This document shows, piece by piece, positions 36,193-45,849 of a DNA stretch of 64,000 nt. Every line of letters starts with the position of its first letter. The stretch's first letter is position 1. Origin of the DNA: Bacillota bacterium (GTDB taxonomy: Bacteria; Bacillota; Clostridia; Lachnospirales; Lachnospiraceae); contig JAEZFK010000053.1 of assembly GCA_023437715.1 (NCBI GenBank), positions 1 through 64,000 of the forward strand. Reading direction: 5' to 3'. The translations under genes and the position numbers were made by a program. The notes below the pieces were generated by a model. The model was given only the letters and a program-made list of their open reading frames with translations. It did no database searches and was not told the origin of the DNA.

Positions 36193-37194
36193 ATGAATCA
36201 GGTACAGGGATTAGCAGAATATATCAGATGGAGCGGATACCGGGAAAGTCTGGGACTGACCGGGAAGGGGGGGGAGGAGTACCGGATGCTGGCCCAGGGG
36301 GAATATAACAGAAATTATATATTTACCCATCCGGTCACAGGCAGAAAGCTTATTCTGCGTGTGAATTTCGGAAGCCAGATGCATTTGGAACATCAGATTG
36401 AATACGAATACCATGCGCTGGAGCTTTTGAAGGATTCGGGGCGCACGCCGAAGCCTTTGTATGTGGATGGAACAAAGGAACATATTCCATATGGAGTCAT
36501 GGTGATGGAGTATCTTCCGGGGCACTCTCTGGACTATGAAAGAGAACTGTTTTACGCGGCGGACTGCCTGGCGGATATCCACAGCGTTCCCGTTGGAAAG
36601 GAGCATTCCCTTATAACGCCGGAAAACCCCTTAAAGGCAATACTGGAAGAGTGTGAGGAAATGTTCCGGAAATATGAGGAGTCCCCTCTTGGGGATAAGG
36701 AGAAGAAAAGAAAAATACGAAAGATGCTGGAAAGGGGATGGCAGAAGGCGGACAGCCTGCCAGAGCCGGCCTGCCGGTGCTGTATCAATACAGAGCTGAA
36801 TTCTACGAATTTCCTTATAAACGGGGAAGGAAGGGAGAATTATCTGGTTGACTGGGAGAAGCCGGTTTACGGCGATCCGGCACAGGATCTGGGACATTTT
36901 CTTGCCCCGACCACAACCTTTTGGAAAACGGATGTGATTCTGGAAAAAGAACAGACGGAGAAATTTATAGAAGCCTATATAAGAAAGGCTGAGGGAAGAT
37001 TTGATACCCAGGGCCTAAAGGAGCGGACGGGAGTATATATTCCCATTACGTGTCTGCGGGGAATTACCTGGTGTGCCATGGCGTGGGTGGAATACCAGCA
37101 GCCGGATAAGGCAATATTCAATGAATCCACGTTTCATAAGCTGCAAGCGTATTTGAGCCATGAATTTCTGGACCGAATAGCGCTGAAAGTATAA
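36193..37194 (+). CDS. APH/choline-kinase-fold phosphotransferase with altered catalytic loop
   Basis: A 333-residue kinase-like protein. The N-lobe has LILRVNFGSQMHLEHQIEYEY (ATP-binding Lys/Arg region), and the hinge VMVMEYLPG is typical. The catalytic loop, normally HxDxxxxN, reads NTELNSTN, so His and the catalytic Asp are replaced by Asn and Glu; the metal-binding Asp of LVDWEKP is present. It may phosphorylate a sugar, nucleoside or amino alcohol, with the cluster's nucleoside hydrolase giving a hint, or act as a non-catalytic binder. A hairpin sits just upstream of its AGGAGG. Confidence 0.82.
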   Translation: MNQVQGLAEYIRWSGYRESLGLTGKGGEEYRMLAQGEYNRNYIFTHPVTGRKLILRVNFGSQMHLEHQIEYEYHALELLKDSGRTPKPLYVDGTKEHIPYGVMVMEYLPGHSLDYERELFYAADCLADIHSVPVGKEHSLITPENPLKAILEECEEMFRKYEESPLGDKEKKRKIRKMLERGWQKADSLPEPACRCCINTELNSTNFLINGEGRENYLVDWEKPVYGDPAQDLGHFLAPTTTFWKTDVILEKEQTEKFIEAYIRKAEGRFDTQGLKERTGVYIPITCLRGITWCAMAWVEYQQPDKAIFNESTFHKLQAYLSHEFLDRIALKV

Positions 37195-37235
37195 AAATAT
37201 TCTAATTAAGGTTAAAAACCAAGGAGGAACAGGAA

Positions 37236-38162
37236 ATGAAAAAGAGAGTTTTAGCAGTTATTTTAGTGTCAGCCATGACGGCATCTATGGCCGCAGGATG
37301 CGGTTCCGGAAAAACAGGAGGGGCTGCGGTTACGGAAAGCACAACGGCGGCAGAGAGCACAACGGCGGCAGGGACTACGGCTGAGACGGGCAGCACAGCG
37401 GCAGCAGAGACTACAACTGCGGCAGGCAGCACCGTGGCGGAAAGTACCGCAGAGGAATATCAGTTTGTATCTGCCGCAGATGCGGTAAAAGCGGCGGCTG
37501 ACGGAAAAATTCATGTTCTTGATGTGCGGGAGTGGGCCAACTATACGTCAGGAAGAGTTGAAAATTCGCAGTGGTGTCCGATCTTCCCACTGGAAGACGA
37601 ATCCCTTGCGGATAAGATGAAAACATATGCGGAGAAAAACTTAAAAGACGGAGAAGAAATCTATATCATCTGCAACAGCGGACAAAGAGGCGCCCAAAAG
37701 GCAACAAAGGTGCTGGAAGAAACCGGAATTGCCCCGGAACTTATTTATACAGTGGAAGGCGGAGCAAAAGCCCTGGCAAAGGAAAGCGGCGCCCTGACCG
37801 CAAACCGTACGGAGGAGAATATCAACTGGCAGTACGCAAAAGCGGCGGATGTACTTGGCAAGACCGGGCTGCAGATCGTGGATGTGCGTGATGATGATAC
37901 ATATGCAGGGGGTCATCTGGAGAATTCTCTTCAGGTAAATTTAAAAGATATTGAAAGTGCAGATGCACAGACAGCAATGTATGAGCTGGCAGCGGATAAG
38001 CTTGATAAAGAAAAGCCTGTATATTTCCTGTGCTACAGCGGAAATAAATGTGCGAAGACAGCCGTTTCTGTGCTTAAGGATGCAGGGTTTGATGAAAAAA
38101 ATCTGTTTATCATCGAAAACGGGGCAAAGGACGAGGATATTCAGGCAGCATTTGTAAAATAA
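37236..38162 (+). CDS. Tandem rhodanese lipoprotein, second copy
   Basis: A 308-residue lipoprotein: lipobox MAAGCG, then a Thr/Ala/Glu-rich linker of about 45 residues. Two rhodanese domains follow (about 75-185 and 200-305), each with an active-site Cys (IICNSGQRGAQKA and FLCYSGNKCAKTA). It differs clearly from the first rhodanese lipoprotein at 30367, so the two are not a recent duplication. It lies 22 bases before the YnjB-like binding protein, the same neighbourhood as ynjE in E. coli. Confidence 0.88.
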   Translation: MKKRVLAVILVSAMTASMAAGCGSGKTGGAAVTESTTAAESTTAAGTTAETGSTAAAETTTAAGSTVAESTAEEYQFVSAADAVKAAADGKIHVLDVREWANYTSGRVENSQWCPIFPLEDESLADKMKTYAEKNLKDGEEIYIICNSGQRGAQKATKVLEETGIAPELIYTVEGGAKALAKESGALTANRTEENINWQYAKAADVLGKTGLQIVDVRDDDTYAGGHLENSLQVNLKDIESADAQTAMYELAADKLDKEKPVYFLCYSGNKCAKTAVSVLKDAGFDEKNLFIIENGAKDEDIQAAFVK

Positions 38163-38184
38163 CCGGAAGAGATAGGGAGAAGAG

Positions 38185-39402
38185 ATGAAAAAGAAAATCA
38201 GGGCAGTACTTTTGGCGGCTGTCATGGCTCTTTCCATGACGGCCTGTGCAGGCAATGAAAAGCCGAAGGAAGTGCTGTCCTTTGATGAGATGAAGGCGGA
38301 GGCAAAGGGCACGGTTGTCACCTTTTACGGCTGGGGCGGAGATGAGAAGCTCAATGGCTGGCTGGACAATACCTTTGCGCCGCTAATGAAAGAAAAGTAT
38401 GGGATTACCATGGAACGGGTTCCCATGGACATCGATCAGGTGCTGAGCCAGCTCTCAGGAGAAATCCAGGCGGGGGAAAAGGACGGAAGCATTGATATGA
38501 TCTGGATTAACGGAGAAAACTTCCGGTCAGCCAGAGAGAACAATATGCTTTACGGACCGTTCGCGGATAAGCTTCCCAACTTCCGGGACTATGTGGATTC
38601 AAAGTCCGAAGACGTAACCCTTGATTTTGCCTATCCCATTGAAGGCTTTGAAGCTCCTTATGGAAAGGCTCAGATCGTAATGATTGCGGATACGGCAGTG
38701 ACCCCGGAGGTTCCCCAAAGCGCCGAAGCCTTAAAAGAGTTTGTAAAGAAATATCCGGGAAAGGTCACCTATCCGGCCCTTCCGGATTTCACAGGAAGCG
38801 CGTTTGTCAGAAATATTATCTATGAAATCTGCGGATATAAGCAGTTTTTGGATATGAAAGCGGATAAGGAGACTGTGAGAGCGGCTGTGGAACCTGCAAT
38901 GGCGTATTTAAGGGAGCTGAATCCTTATCTGTGGAATGAAGGAAAGACTTTTCCTGATTCCTCAACAACCCTGGATAATATGTTTGCAGACGGAGAGGTT
39001 GTGCTGAACATGACCTATGATGCCTACGGAACTGCTGTTAAAATTGAGGACGGAGCCTATACGCAGACAACAAAGTCCTTCCAGTTTGACAAGGGAACCA
39101 TCGGAAATACGAACTTTATGGCGATTGCGGCAAATTCCGGAAATAAGGCAGGAGCCATGGTGGCAATCAATGAAATGCTGTCTCCGGAAATTCAGGCAGA
39201 CCGCTACGAGACCATGAAGATCATTCCGGTGCTCGACAACTCAAAACTTTCTGAGGAACAGAAAGCGGCATTTGATAAGGTGGAGCCTGGCAAGGGAACG
39301 ATTCCCCAGGATGAGCTCCTGTCAAAGCGTCTTCCGGAAATGCCCGCTGAGCTGGTTCCGGTTATTGAGGAAATATGGACAGAGGAAGTAGCAGGAAAAT
39401 AA
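38185..39402 (+). CDS. YnjB-like ABC transporter substrate-binding lipoprotein
   Basis: A 405-residue lipoprotein (lipobox MTACAG). The mature part holds VVTFYGWGGDEKLNGWLDNT and DMIWINGENFRSARENNMLYG, which closely match the E. coli YnjB family of the thiamine/iron-type binding proteins. It captures the unknown ligand of the YnjBCD transporter. GGGAGAAG precedes ATG 38185, and the stop TAATG overlaps the start of the permease. Confidence 0.9.
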   Translation: MKKKIRAVLLAAVMALSMTACAGNEKPKEVLSFDEMKAEAKGTVVTFYGWGGDEKLNGWLDNTFAPLMKEKYGITMERVPMDIDQVLSQLSGEIQAGEKDGSIDMIWINGENFRSARENNMLYGPFADKLPNFRDYVDSKSEDVTLDFAYPIEGFEAPYGKAQIVMIADTAVTPEVPQSAEALKEFVKKYPGKVTYPALPDFTGSAFVRNIIYEICGYKQFLDMKADKETVRAAVEPAMAYLRELNPYLWNEGKTFPDSSTTLDNMFADGEVVLNMTYDAYGTAVKIEDGAYTQTTKSFQFDKGTIGNTNFMAIAANSGNKAGAMVAINEMLSPEIQADRYETMKIIPVLDNSKLSEEQKAAFDKVEPGKGTIPQDELLSKRLPEMPAELVPVIEEIWTEEVAGK

Positions 39403-40277
39403 TGAAAAAGAAGCTGATGCCGTATTTGCTTTTAGCTCCCCAAATATTGGTTACTGTCTTATTTATGATTGGATTAATCACTGGAATTACCCAAAGCTTA
39501 GGGGTAATTCCAGCTTTTGGATTAAAGGAGCCTACGCTTTCGTACTATAAAGAGGTTCTGTCAAGGCCGGATATGGTGAAGTCGGTGCTGTACAGCCTTA
39601 AAATTGCTCTGCTTTCAGCAGCTCTTGCAACAGCAGCAGGCGTGTTTTTTTGCGGTGTGCTGGTTATGAGAAAGAAAACAGAAGGAATCCTGATGGGAAT
39701 CATTAAGCTTCCCATTATTGTACCTCATGTTGTGGCAGCCCTTTTTATCATTAATATTTTTTCGCGGAACGGAATTCTGGCCAGGGCCGCATATGCCCTG
39801 GGCATGATACAGGAACAGCAGCAGTTTCCGATGTTCATTTATGATGCCCATGGGATCGGAATTATTATGGCGTATCTGTGGAAGGAAGTGCCCTTTATTA
39901 TTTATTTTGTTATTGCGCTGATGGCAAATATTAACGGAAAGCTGGGGGAAGCGGCTATAAACCTGGGAGCGGGACAGTGGACGGTCTTTTGGAAGGTGAC
40001 CCTGCCCTTGTGCAGAAACACAATTATAAGCGGCTTTCTGATCATTTTCGTATTCGTTCTTGGGGCCTATGAGCTTCCTCTTCTTCTGGGGGCCACCCCC
40101 CCCAAAGCATTGCCGGTTCTTGCGTATCAGCAGTATATCCATCCGGATCTTAGAAACCGGCCCTATGCCATGGCCCTAAACGGAATTATTATTGTAATTT
40201 CGCTTATAAGCGCGCTGATTTACTTTTTGCTGATGCGAAAAAATGTGAAATATTTAACGGATGGAAAACAGCCATGA
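39402..40277 (+). CDS. YnjC-like ABC permease, first half
   Basis: 291 residues from ATG 39402, which shares one base with the preceding stop codon. Six membrane helices and the loop GEAAINLGAGQWTVFWKVTLP mark a binding-protein-dependent permease of the 2-aminoethylphosphonate/iron/thiamine type. In E. coli YnjC is a single long protein with two such halves; here they are separate, overlapping genes. Confidence 0.9.
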   Translation: MKKKLMPYLLLAPQILVTVLFMIGLITGITQSLGVIPAFGLKEPTLSYYKEVLSRPDMVKSVLYSLKIALLSAALATAAGVFFCGVLVMRKKTEGILMGIIKLPIIVPHVVAALFIINIFSRNGILARAAYALGMIQEQQQFPMFIYDAHGIGIIMAYLWKEVPFIIYFVIALMANINGKLGEAAINLGAGQWTVFWKVTLPLCRNTIISGFLIIFVFVLGAYELPLLLGATPPKALPVLAYQQYIHPDLRNRPYAMALNGIIIVISLISALIYFLLMRKNVKYLTDGKQP

Positions 40278-41095
40278 AGAAAAAAAGAAAGCCAATATTT
40301 ATGACCATGATAATATTCATCCTGGCCGCCGCAATTCTTTTGACCGCGGCTCCTCTGTTTCTCTGGATTTTTACGGAGCGGTGGACATGGCCGGATTTAC
40401 TGCCTCAGGTGTTTTCAAAAAGGGCCATCCTGGAAGCAGCAGAAAGAAAAGAAGAGCTTTTACAGATATTCGGATCAAGCATCCTGATTTCTACGGCTGT
40501 GGCCTTCCTGTCTGCGGTAATCGGCATTATGACGGCAAGGGCGATGACATTATACCGCTTTCCCGGGAAACAGGTGATGTATTTTTTTACTGTCCTTCCC
40601 TTTATGGTTCCTGCCACCGTATTTGCCATGGGAATACAGGTTACCTTTATTAAAATGGGGCTGAACAACAGGATCACAGGGGTCATCATTGCCCATCTGG
40701 TGTGCTCCCTTCCCTATGGGGTGCGCCTTATTATGGATGGGACCCTGGCCGCGGGAAACAGGCTGGAAGAACAGGCCAGAGTTCTGGGAGCGTCTCCCTT
40801 CCAGGCTTTTTGCAAAACGTCTCTGCCTGTGCTGGCGCCTGTTATTCTCTCAGCAATGACCATGTCCTATATCGTCTCCTTCAGCCAGTATTTCCTTACA
40901 TTGATGATCGGAGGTGGAAGAGTAAAGACCTTTACAATGGTTATGGTCCCCTATCTGCAAAGCGGGGACAGAAATATTGCCTGTATTTACAGTGCCATAT
41001 TTCTCTGCGTGACACTGCTGGTGTTCTGGGTATTTGAGCGCGTGGCAGGGCACTGGACGAAAAAGGGCGGCGGAGAATTTTATACATCGGAATGA
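40274..41095 (+). CDS. YnjC-like ABC permease, second half
   Basis: 273 residues overlapping the first permease by 4 bases. Membrane helices throughout, with the EAA-type loop LEEQARVLGASPFQAFCKTSLP. It forms the second half of the transmembrane pore of the YnjBCD-like system. Confidence 0.9.
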   Translation: MKKKRKPIFMTMIIFILAAAILLTAAPLFLWIFTERWTWPDLLPQVFSKRAILEAAERKEELLQIFGSSILISTAVAFLSAVIGIMTARAMTLYRFPGKQVMYFFTVLPFMVPATVFAMGIQVTFIKMGLNNRITGVIIAHLVCSLPYGVRLIMDGTLAAGNRLEEQARVLGASPFQAFCKTSLPVLAPVILSAMTMSYIVSFSQYFLTLMIGGGRVKTFTMVMVPYLQSGDRNIACIYSAIFLCVTLLVFWVFERVAGHWTKKGGGEFYTSE

Positions 41096-41124
41096 AATGT
41101 GCCGGGAAAAGGATGTGAGAAACC

Positions 41125-42156
41125 ATGGGACTTACGATTGAAAATCTGACGGTAGTGCTGCAAAAAAAGGAGATTCTCCATGGAATCAGCCTGGATATAC
41201 AGGAAGGGGAGTTCATTTCGCTTCTGGGAGCGTCCGGATGCGGAAAGACCACGCTTTTAAAAAGCATAGCGGGGCTTCTGGAAATCGAGAAGGGGGATAT
41301 CCGGATTCAGGAAAACTCTGTTGCGGGAATTCCGCCTGAGAAAAGGGGAACGGTCATTGTATTTCAGGATTTAAGGCTGTTTCCTCACATGACTGTGGAA
41401 AGGAATATCGGATTTTCCATGGAGCTTCAGGGAGTGCCGAAAAATATCCGTAAGGAAACTGTGAAAAGGCTGCTGGAAGAGGTGCAGCTTCCAGGCTTTG
41501 AGAACCGGAAAATAAAAGAAATGTCAGGAGGGCAGATGCAGAGAGTTGCCCTGGCAAGAGCTCTTGCCGCAAATCCCAGGGTGCTGCTTTTAGATGAACC
41601 CTTTTCCGGACTGGATGAATGCTTAAGGCTGGAGATGGGGAATCTTGTGAAGAAGCTTCACCGGGAACGGAAGATTACGACGATTCTTGTAACACATGAA
41701 AAAAGAGAAGCGCTGCAAATGTCCGACAGAATTGCACTGATGAGCGAGGGACAAATCCTGCAGTATGATACGCCCAGGAATATGTTCCGGCATCCGGTGT
41801 CAAAGAAGGCGGCAGAATATTTCGGCAGGGCAAACTATGTGAAAGGAAGAATTGAGAACCACAGATTCCGCAGCAGGCTGTTTGAAATGAACACAGGGCT
41901 GGAAGACGGGGATTATGAGGCCATGATAAGACCTTATTCCGTGAAGCTTAAAAGAGAGGGAGACTATACCGTTTCAGGCATTACGTATATGGGAGAGACG
42001 GCGGAGGTGAAGATTCGGGTGCCGGACGGCATTATCTTAAGCCACATCCTGAGCCATGAGCTGGAACGGATGGGTCTGAAAGAGGGGGGCCAGGCAGGCA
42101 TCTTAATAGAAGAAAGTGGAGTTGCATGGTTTGGGAAGGAGAATAAAAGCAGATGA
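41125..42156 (+). CDS. YnjD-like ABC transporter ATPase
   Basis: 343 residues: Walker A GASGCGKTTLLKS, Q-loop VFQDLRLFPHMTV, signature MSGGQMQRV, Walker B VLLLDEPFSGLD, H-loop VTHEKREAL. A C-terminal extension (about 240-340) resembles a TOBE-type regulatory domain, longer than the E. coli YnjD protein as I recall it. ATG 41125 follows AAAGGATGTGAG. It drives uptake through the two permeases. Confidence 0.92.
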   Translation: MGLTIENLTVVLQKKEILHGISLDIQEGEFISLLGASGCGKTTLLKSIAGLLEIEKGDIRIQENSVAGIPPEKRGTVIVFQDLRLFPHMTVERNIGFSMELQGVPKNIRKETVKRLLEEVQLPGFENRKIKEMSGGQMQRVALARALAANPRVLLLDEPFSGLDECLRLEMGNLVKKLHRERKITTILVTHEKREALQMSDRIALMSEGQILQYDTPRNMFRHPVSKKAAEYFGRANYVKGRIENHRFRSRLFEMNTGLEDGDYEAMIRPYSVKLKREGDYTVSGITYMGETAEVKIRVPDGIILSHILSHELERMGLKEGGQAGILIEESGVAWFGKENKSR

Positions 42157-43022
42157 AGCATATTGTATTTGACTGCGACAATACCTTTGGAGTGAAGGGC
42201 TGTGACGTAGATGACGGGCTTGCCCTGATGTACCTTCTTGGATGTCCCGAGGCAGCCGTACACGGGATCACAGCGACCTATGGAAACAACCGGTTGGATA
42301 TTGTATACAATACCATACAAAAAATGTTAAAGGACCTGGGCCGGGGCGACATTCCGGTGAAAAGGGGCGGAGAAAAATGCGGGGCGTACGCAAGTGAGGC
42401 GTCTGATTATCTCGTGGAGATGGCGGATAGGTACGAAGGAGCCTTATCAATCCTTGCAACCGGTTCTCTTACCAATCTTCGGGGGGCATATGAAAAGGAC
42501 AGGAATTTTTTTGAAAAGGTGAAGGAAATTGTGGTAATGGGAGGGATTACCAGTCCTCTCGTCTTTGAGAAAAAGGTGATGAAGGAACTGAATTTTTCCT
42601 GTGATCCCCCTGCCGCATGGACCGTGCTTGCAAAAGGGAGAAATGTCTCGGTAATTACAGGGAATAACTGTCTGAAGGTGTTGTTCACAAAGGAGGAATA
42701 TAAGGAACGTTTCTCTGATCCGGACAACAAAGCAGCCGCATACATCCGCAGGGAGACGGATTACTGGTTCGGGTATAATGAGGAGGATTACGGCATCGGC
42801 GGATTTTATAACTGGGATGTAACGGCAGCAGTATATCTGATACATCCGGAGCTGTTCATGGATGAGAGGAAAACCTTTCTGGTTTCAGAAGCGGACTTGA
42901 AGCGGGGATATCTGCGCGCTGCCTCTGAGGGAAACTGCAGGTGCAATCTTCCGGTGATTGGAGAGGAAAAGGCGTATAAGGACCATATTTATGATGCCTG
43001 GCTGCGGGTTCCCATGGTTTAA
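42153..43022 (+). CDS. Inosine/uridine-preferring nucleoside hydrolase family protein
   Basis: A 289-residue enzyme that splits N-glycosidic bonds of nucleosides. The family's calcium-binding aspartates appear as FDCDNTFGVKGCDVDDGLAL (instead of the common DxDPGxDDxxAL, with CDVDDGLAL intact), plus LATGSLTNL and VVMGGI, and a C-terminal YNWDVTAAVYLIHPELF. It overlaps the ATPase gene by 4 bases and so belongs to the same operon. The substrate may be a nucleoside-like conjugate brought in by this transporter. Confidence 0.88.
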   Translation: MKHIVFDCDNTFGVKGCDVDDGLALMYLLGCPEAAVHGITATYGNNRLDIVYNTIQKMLKDLGRGDIPVKRGGEKCGAYASEASDYLVEMADRYEGALSILATGSLTNLRGAYEKDRNFFEKVKEIVVMGGITSPLVFEKKVMKELNFSCDPPAAWTVLAKGRNVSVITGNNCLKVLFTKEEYKERFSDPDNKAAAYIRRETDYWFGYNEEDYGIGGFYNWDVTAAVYLIHPELFMDERKTFLVSEADLKRGYLRAASEGNCRCNLPVIGEEKAYKDHIYDAWLRVPMV

Positions 43023-43050
43023 AGGGAGCTGCCCGGTGAACAATTTTTTC

Positions 43051-43074
43051 TGGAGCGGAAGCTCCTTTTTTTTG
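43051..43074 (+). terminator. Terminator of the rhodanese/Ynj cluster
   Basis: GGAGC pairs with GCTCC around GGAA and is followed by eight T. It ends the 12.7-kb co-directional cluster. Confidence 0.85.
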
Positions 43075-43087
43075 TTCGTAAATACGC

Positions 43088-43116
43088 TTTATCTTTTATT
43101 TAATGTAGGTTATAAT
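43088..43116 (+). promoter_or_regulatory. Promoter for the GGDEF-EAL gene
   Basis: TTTATC at 43088-43093, 17 bases, TATAAT at 43111-43116. The -35 is weak. About 135 bases of leader precede ATG 43257, with no hairpin of note. Confidence 0.5.
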
Positions 43117-43256
43117 GGTACGTGGTAACATCTGGCAAAAAAGTGAATGAATCTGTTTCTCATCTGTATATTCTGTTTTGAATCGAAACATATGAACTTA
43201 AGGATTTTTCTTTTGATGGAATTCACTAAAAAAACGTATAGAGGAGTTGGGATGAT

Positions 43257-45836
43257 ATGCCAAAGAAAGAGAAAAAATTAGTACAAATGCTTATAGCCGG
43301 AATTGTTTTACTGGCATTCGTCCTGACCATGTTGACCTATTATTTTTTCTTTTATAGAAAAGACAGCCCTATAACCAGTAAGGATTACTCGCCTGCAAAG
43401 CATGTGCTTTTCATCAGTTCGTATAGTGAAAGCTTCGAAACCGTGGATTTACAGAAAGAAGGAATCAGACAGGCCTTTGGCAGCAGCAACATTGAGCTTG
43501 ATATTGAATACATGGATATGAAAAAGTTTGACCGGCTGGAAAACGAAAATTTATTTTATCAAAGCCTTCGGTATAAGCTTAGAAACGGCGCGAAATATGA
43601 TGCCATCCTTCTGGGAGATGACGCTGCCCTGGAATTTGGGGAAGGCCATCAGAAGGAGCTGTTTCAGGGAATACCCATGGTCTTTTTTTGTATCAACGAC
43701 ATAGACCATGCCAGAGAGGCGGGGAAAAATCCTTATATCACAGGTGCGGTGGAGGAATTTTATTTAAAGGACACCATCGATATCGGAATCAGGTTTCAGC
43801 CGAAAGCCAAAAAGATAATCGCAATCTATGACGGCACATTAACGGGACAGGGGGATGAAAAACAGTTTTACCATCTGAAAAACGATTACCCCGGATATGA
43901 ATTTACAGGAATCAATACATCAAAATATACGTGGGCGGAATTTGGGAAAGAGCTGGAGCAGATTTCAAAGGACAGCATTGTTATATACATGAGCTGCTTC
44001 CAGGATGCGGACAGGAATCAGTATACAATATCGGAAAGCGTTCAGTATATTGTGGAGCATACCCATGTACCGGTATACCGGGTTTCTATTGGAGGAGTCG
44101 GACAGGGACTTATTGGCGGAAAGATGGTTTCCTATGATAAGTCGGGCTATGTGGCGGCTTCCATGGTAATGGAAATTCTTCATGGGGCAAGCCCTGCGGA
44201 CATTCCGGTTGTACTAAAGGGAGAGAGCCAGTATTATTTTGATTACAGGATATTAAGGAAATATAATATTGACCCTTCCATGGTACCCCGTGGATCTGTT
44301 ATTCTCAATAAATCCCAGACCTTTTTCGAAAAATACAAAAGGATCATGATTCCTGTACTTTTGTTCGCTTTCGTATGTCTGTGCATGCTAGTGGCCGCAA
44401 TCATCGACAATTTAAGACGCCGCCGTCTGACAAGGGAAATACAGAATTCCCATGATGAATTAAAGGAAACATATGACAGATTGATCACTGCGGAAGAGAA
44501 GCTGAAGCAGCAGTATGAGGAAAATCAGGAATATACGAAATACCTGGAAAAGAAAGAAGAGTATATCCGCTATCAGGCAGAGCATGATTATCTGACGGAT
44601 CTTCCAAACCGGCGGGCCGCAATGGATACTTTGGATAAGCTGATTGAAGCGAAGGAAGACTGTACCGTCATTATTATGGATATTGATGACTTTAAGGAAA
44701 TTAATGATTCTTTCGGTCATGCCTGCGGCGACGAGGTTTTAAAGGAAACCTCGGAGCGGTTGCGGAACCTTTTGGATGATAAATTCTTTTATATCTCAAG
44801 GCTGGGCGGGGATGAATTTTTGCTGGTCATTAAAGGGACGGAAAGCGGTCAGAATGGGAAACTGATCCATAAAATAAGAAGAATTTTTTCAAAGCCTGTA
44901 GTTTTTGAGGAAAAGGAGCACTACATAAGGGTAAGCATGGGAGTTGCTTATTTCAAAGGCGACATAACAGAGGCCGGAGAAATAATTTCAAAGGCGGATT
45001 TTGCCATGTACGCCGCCAAAAAGTCAGGTAAAAATGAATGTGTTTATTACAATGCCGATATGAAAGACGAGGTAAATAAGCACAAACGAATTAAAAGTAT
45101 TTTGAGTGAGGCCTGCAGAAACGACGGCTTCTATGTTTTATACCAGCCCCAGGTTGATATCAGGACCGGCTTGACAGACGGTTATGAAGCCTTGGTCCGG
45201 CTGAAGAATCATGAGATCCCTCCCTCGCAATTCATCCCGATTGCAGAAGAAACAGAAACAATACTGACCATAGGCCGCATTGTAACAAGGAAAGTGATTG
45301 AGCAAATGGTACAGTGGAGAGAGAACGGCCTGAAGCTGCAGCCGGTGGCCATAAATTTTTCCAGCAAGCAGATACAGGACCGGGGATATGTGGGCTATTT
45401 AAAAGGTTTGCTGGAAGAGTATGATATTTCATCAGAATTAATAGAGATTGAAATTACGGAAAGCATTTTTATAAATAACAATGAAAGAGCCATGAAGCTG
45501 TTTGAAGATTTTTCTTCCATTGGCGTCAGGCTCGCCCTGGATGATTTTGGCACCGGATATTCCTCCATTAATTATCTGACGTATATACCGGTAAAAAAGA
45601 TAAAGCTTGATAAATCCCTTATTGACATTTATTTAAAGGACGGAAAGGATACTTTCATTGAAAATATCATCCGCCTGGCCCATTGCCTGGGATTAAAGAT
45701 TACGGTAGAGGGGATCGGGGAAAAGCACCAATGCGACCGGTTAAAGGCCTTTGAATGCGATTATGTCCAGGGCTATTACTTCAGCGCGCCGGTGACAGCA
45801 GAAGAAGTTGAGCTGCTGGAAAATCCAATAAAATAG
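43257..45836 (+). CDS. Membrane sensor with GGDEF and EAL domains (c-di-GMP turnover)
   Basis: An 859-residue protein. After one helix (about 10-32) comes an extracellular domain (about 45-345) of the ABC_sub_bind type (VLFISSYSESFETVDLQKEG, DAILLGDDAALEF), then a second helix (about 362-385), a coiled coil and the enzymatic part. GGDEF is intact (SRLGGDEFLLV) and should make c-di-GMP; EAL is also intact in key motifs (YEALVRL, EITES, LDDFGTGYSS), and should break it down. Which activity prevails cannot be told. GAGGAG precedes the start. Its neighbour is an exopolysaccharide locus, so ligand sensing probably sets c-di-GMP for that. Confidence 0.93.
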   Translation: MPKKEKKLVQMLIAGIVLLAFVLTMLTYYFFFYRKDSPITSKDYSPAKHVLFISSYSESFETVDLQKEGIRQAFGSSNIELDIEYMDMKKFDRLENENLFYQSLRYKLRNGAKYDAILLGDDAALEFGEGHQKELFQGIPMVFFCINDIDHAREAGKNPYITGAVEEFYLKDTIDIGIRFQPKAKKIIAIYDGTLTGQGDEKQFYHLKNDYPGYEFTGINTSKYTWAEFGKELEQISKDSIVIYMSCFQDADRNQYTISESVQYIVEHTHVPVYRVSIGGVGQGLIGGKMVSYDKSGYVAASMVMEILHGASPADIPVVLKGESQYYFDYRILRKYNIDPSMVPRGSVILNKSQTFFEKYKRIMIPVLLFAFVCLCMLVAAIIDNLRRRRLTREIQNSHDELKETYDRLITAEEKLKQQYEENQEYTKYLEKKEEYIRYQAEHDYLTDLPNRRAAMDTLDKLIEAKEDCTVIIMDIDDFKEINDSFGHACGDEVLKETSERLRNLLDDKFFYISRLGGDEFLLVIKGTESGQNGKLIHKIRRIFSKPVVFEEKEHYIRVSMGVAYFKGDITEAGEIISKADFAMYAAKKSGKNECVYYNADMKDEVNKHKRIKSILSEACRNDGFYVLYQPQVDIRTGLTDGYEALVRLKNHEIPPSQFIPIAEETETILTIGRIVTRKVIEQMVQWRENGLKLQPVAINFSSKQIQDRGYVGYLKGLLEEYDISSELIEIEITESIFINNNERAMKLFEDFSSIGVRLALDDFGTGYSSINYLTYIPVKKIKLDKSLIDIYLKDGKDTFIENIIRLAHCLGLKITVEGIGEKHQCDRLKAFECDYVQGYYFSAPVTAEEVELLENPIK

Positions 45837-45849
45837 AAATGTATGAGAG

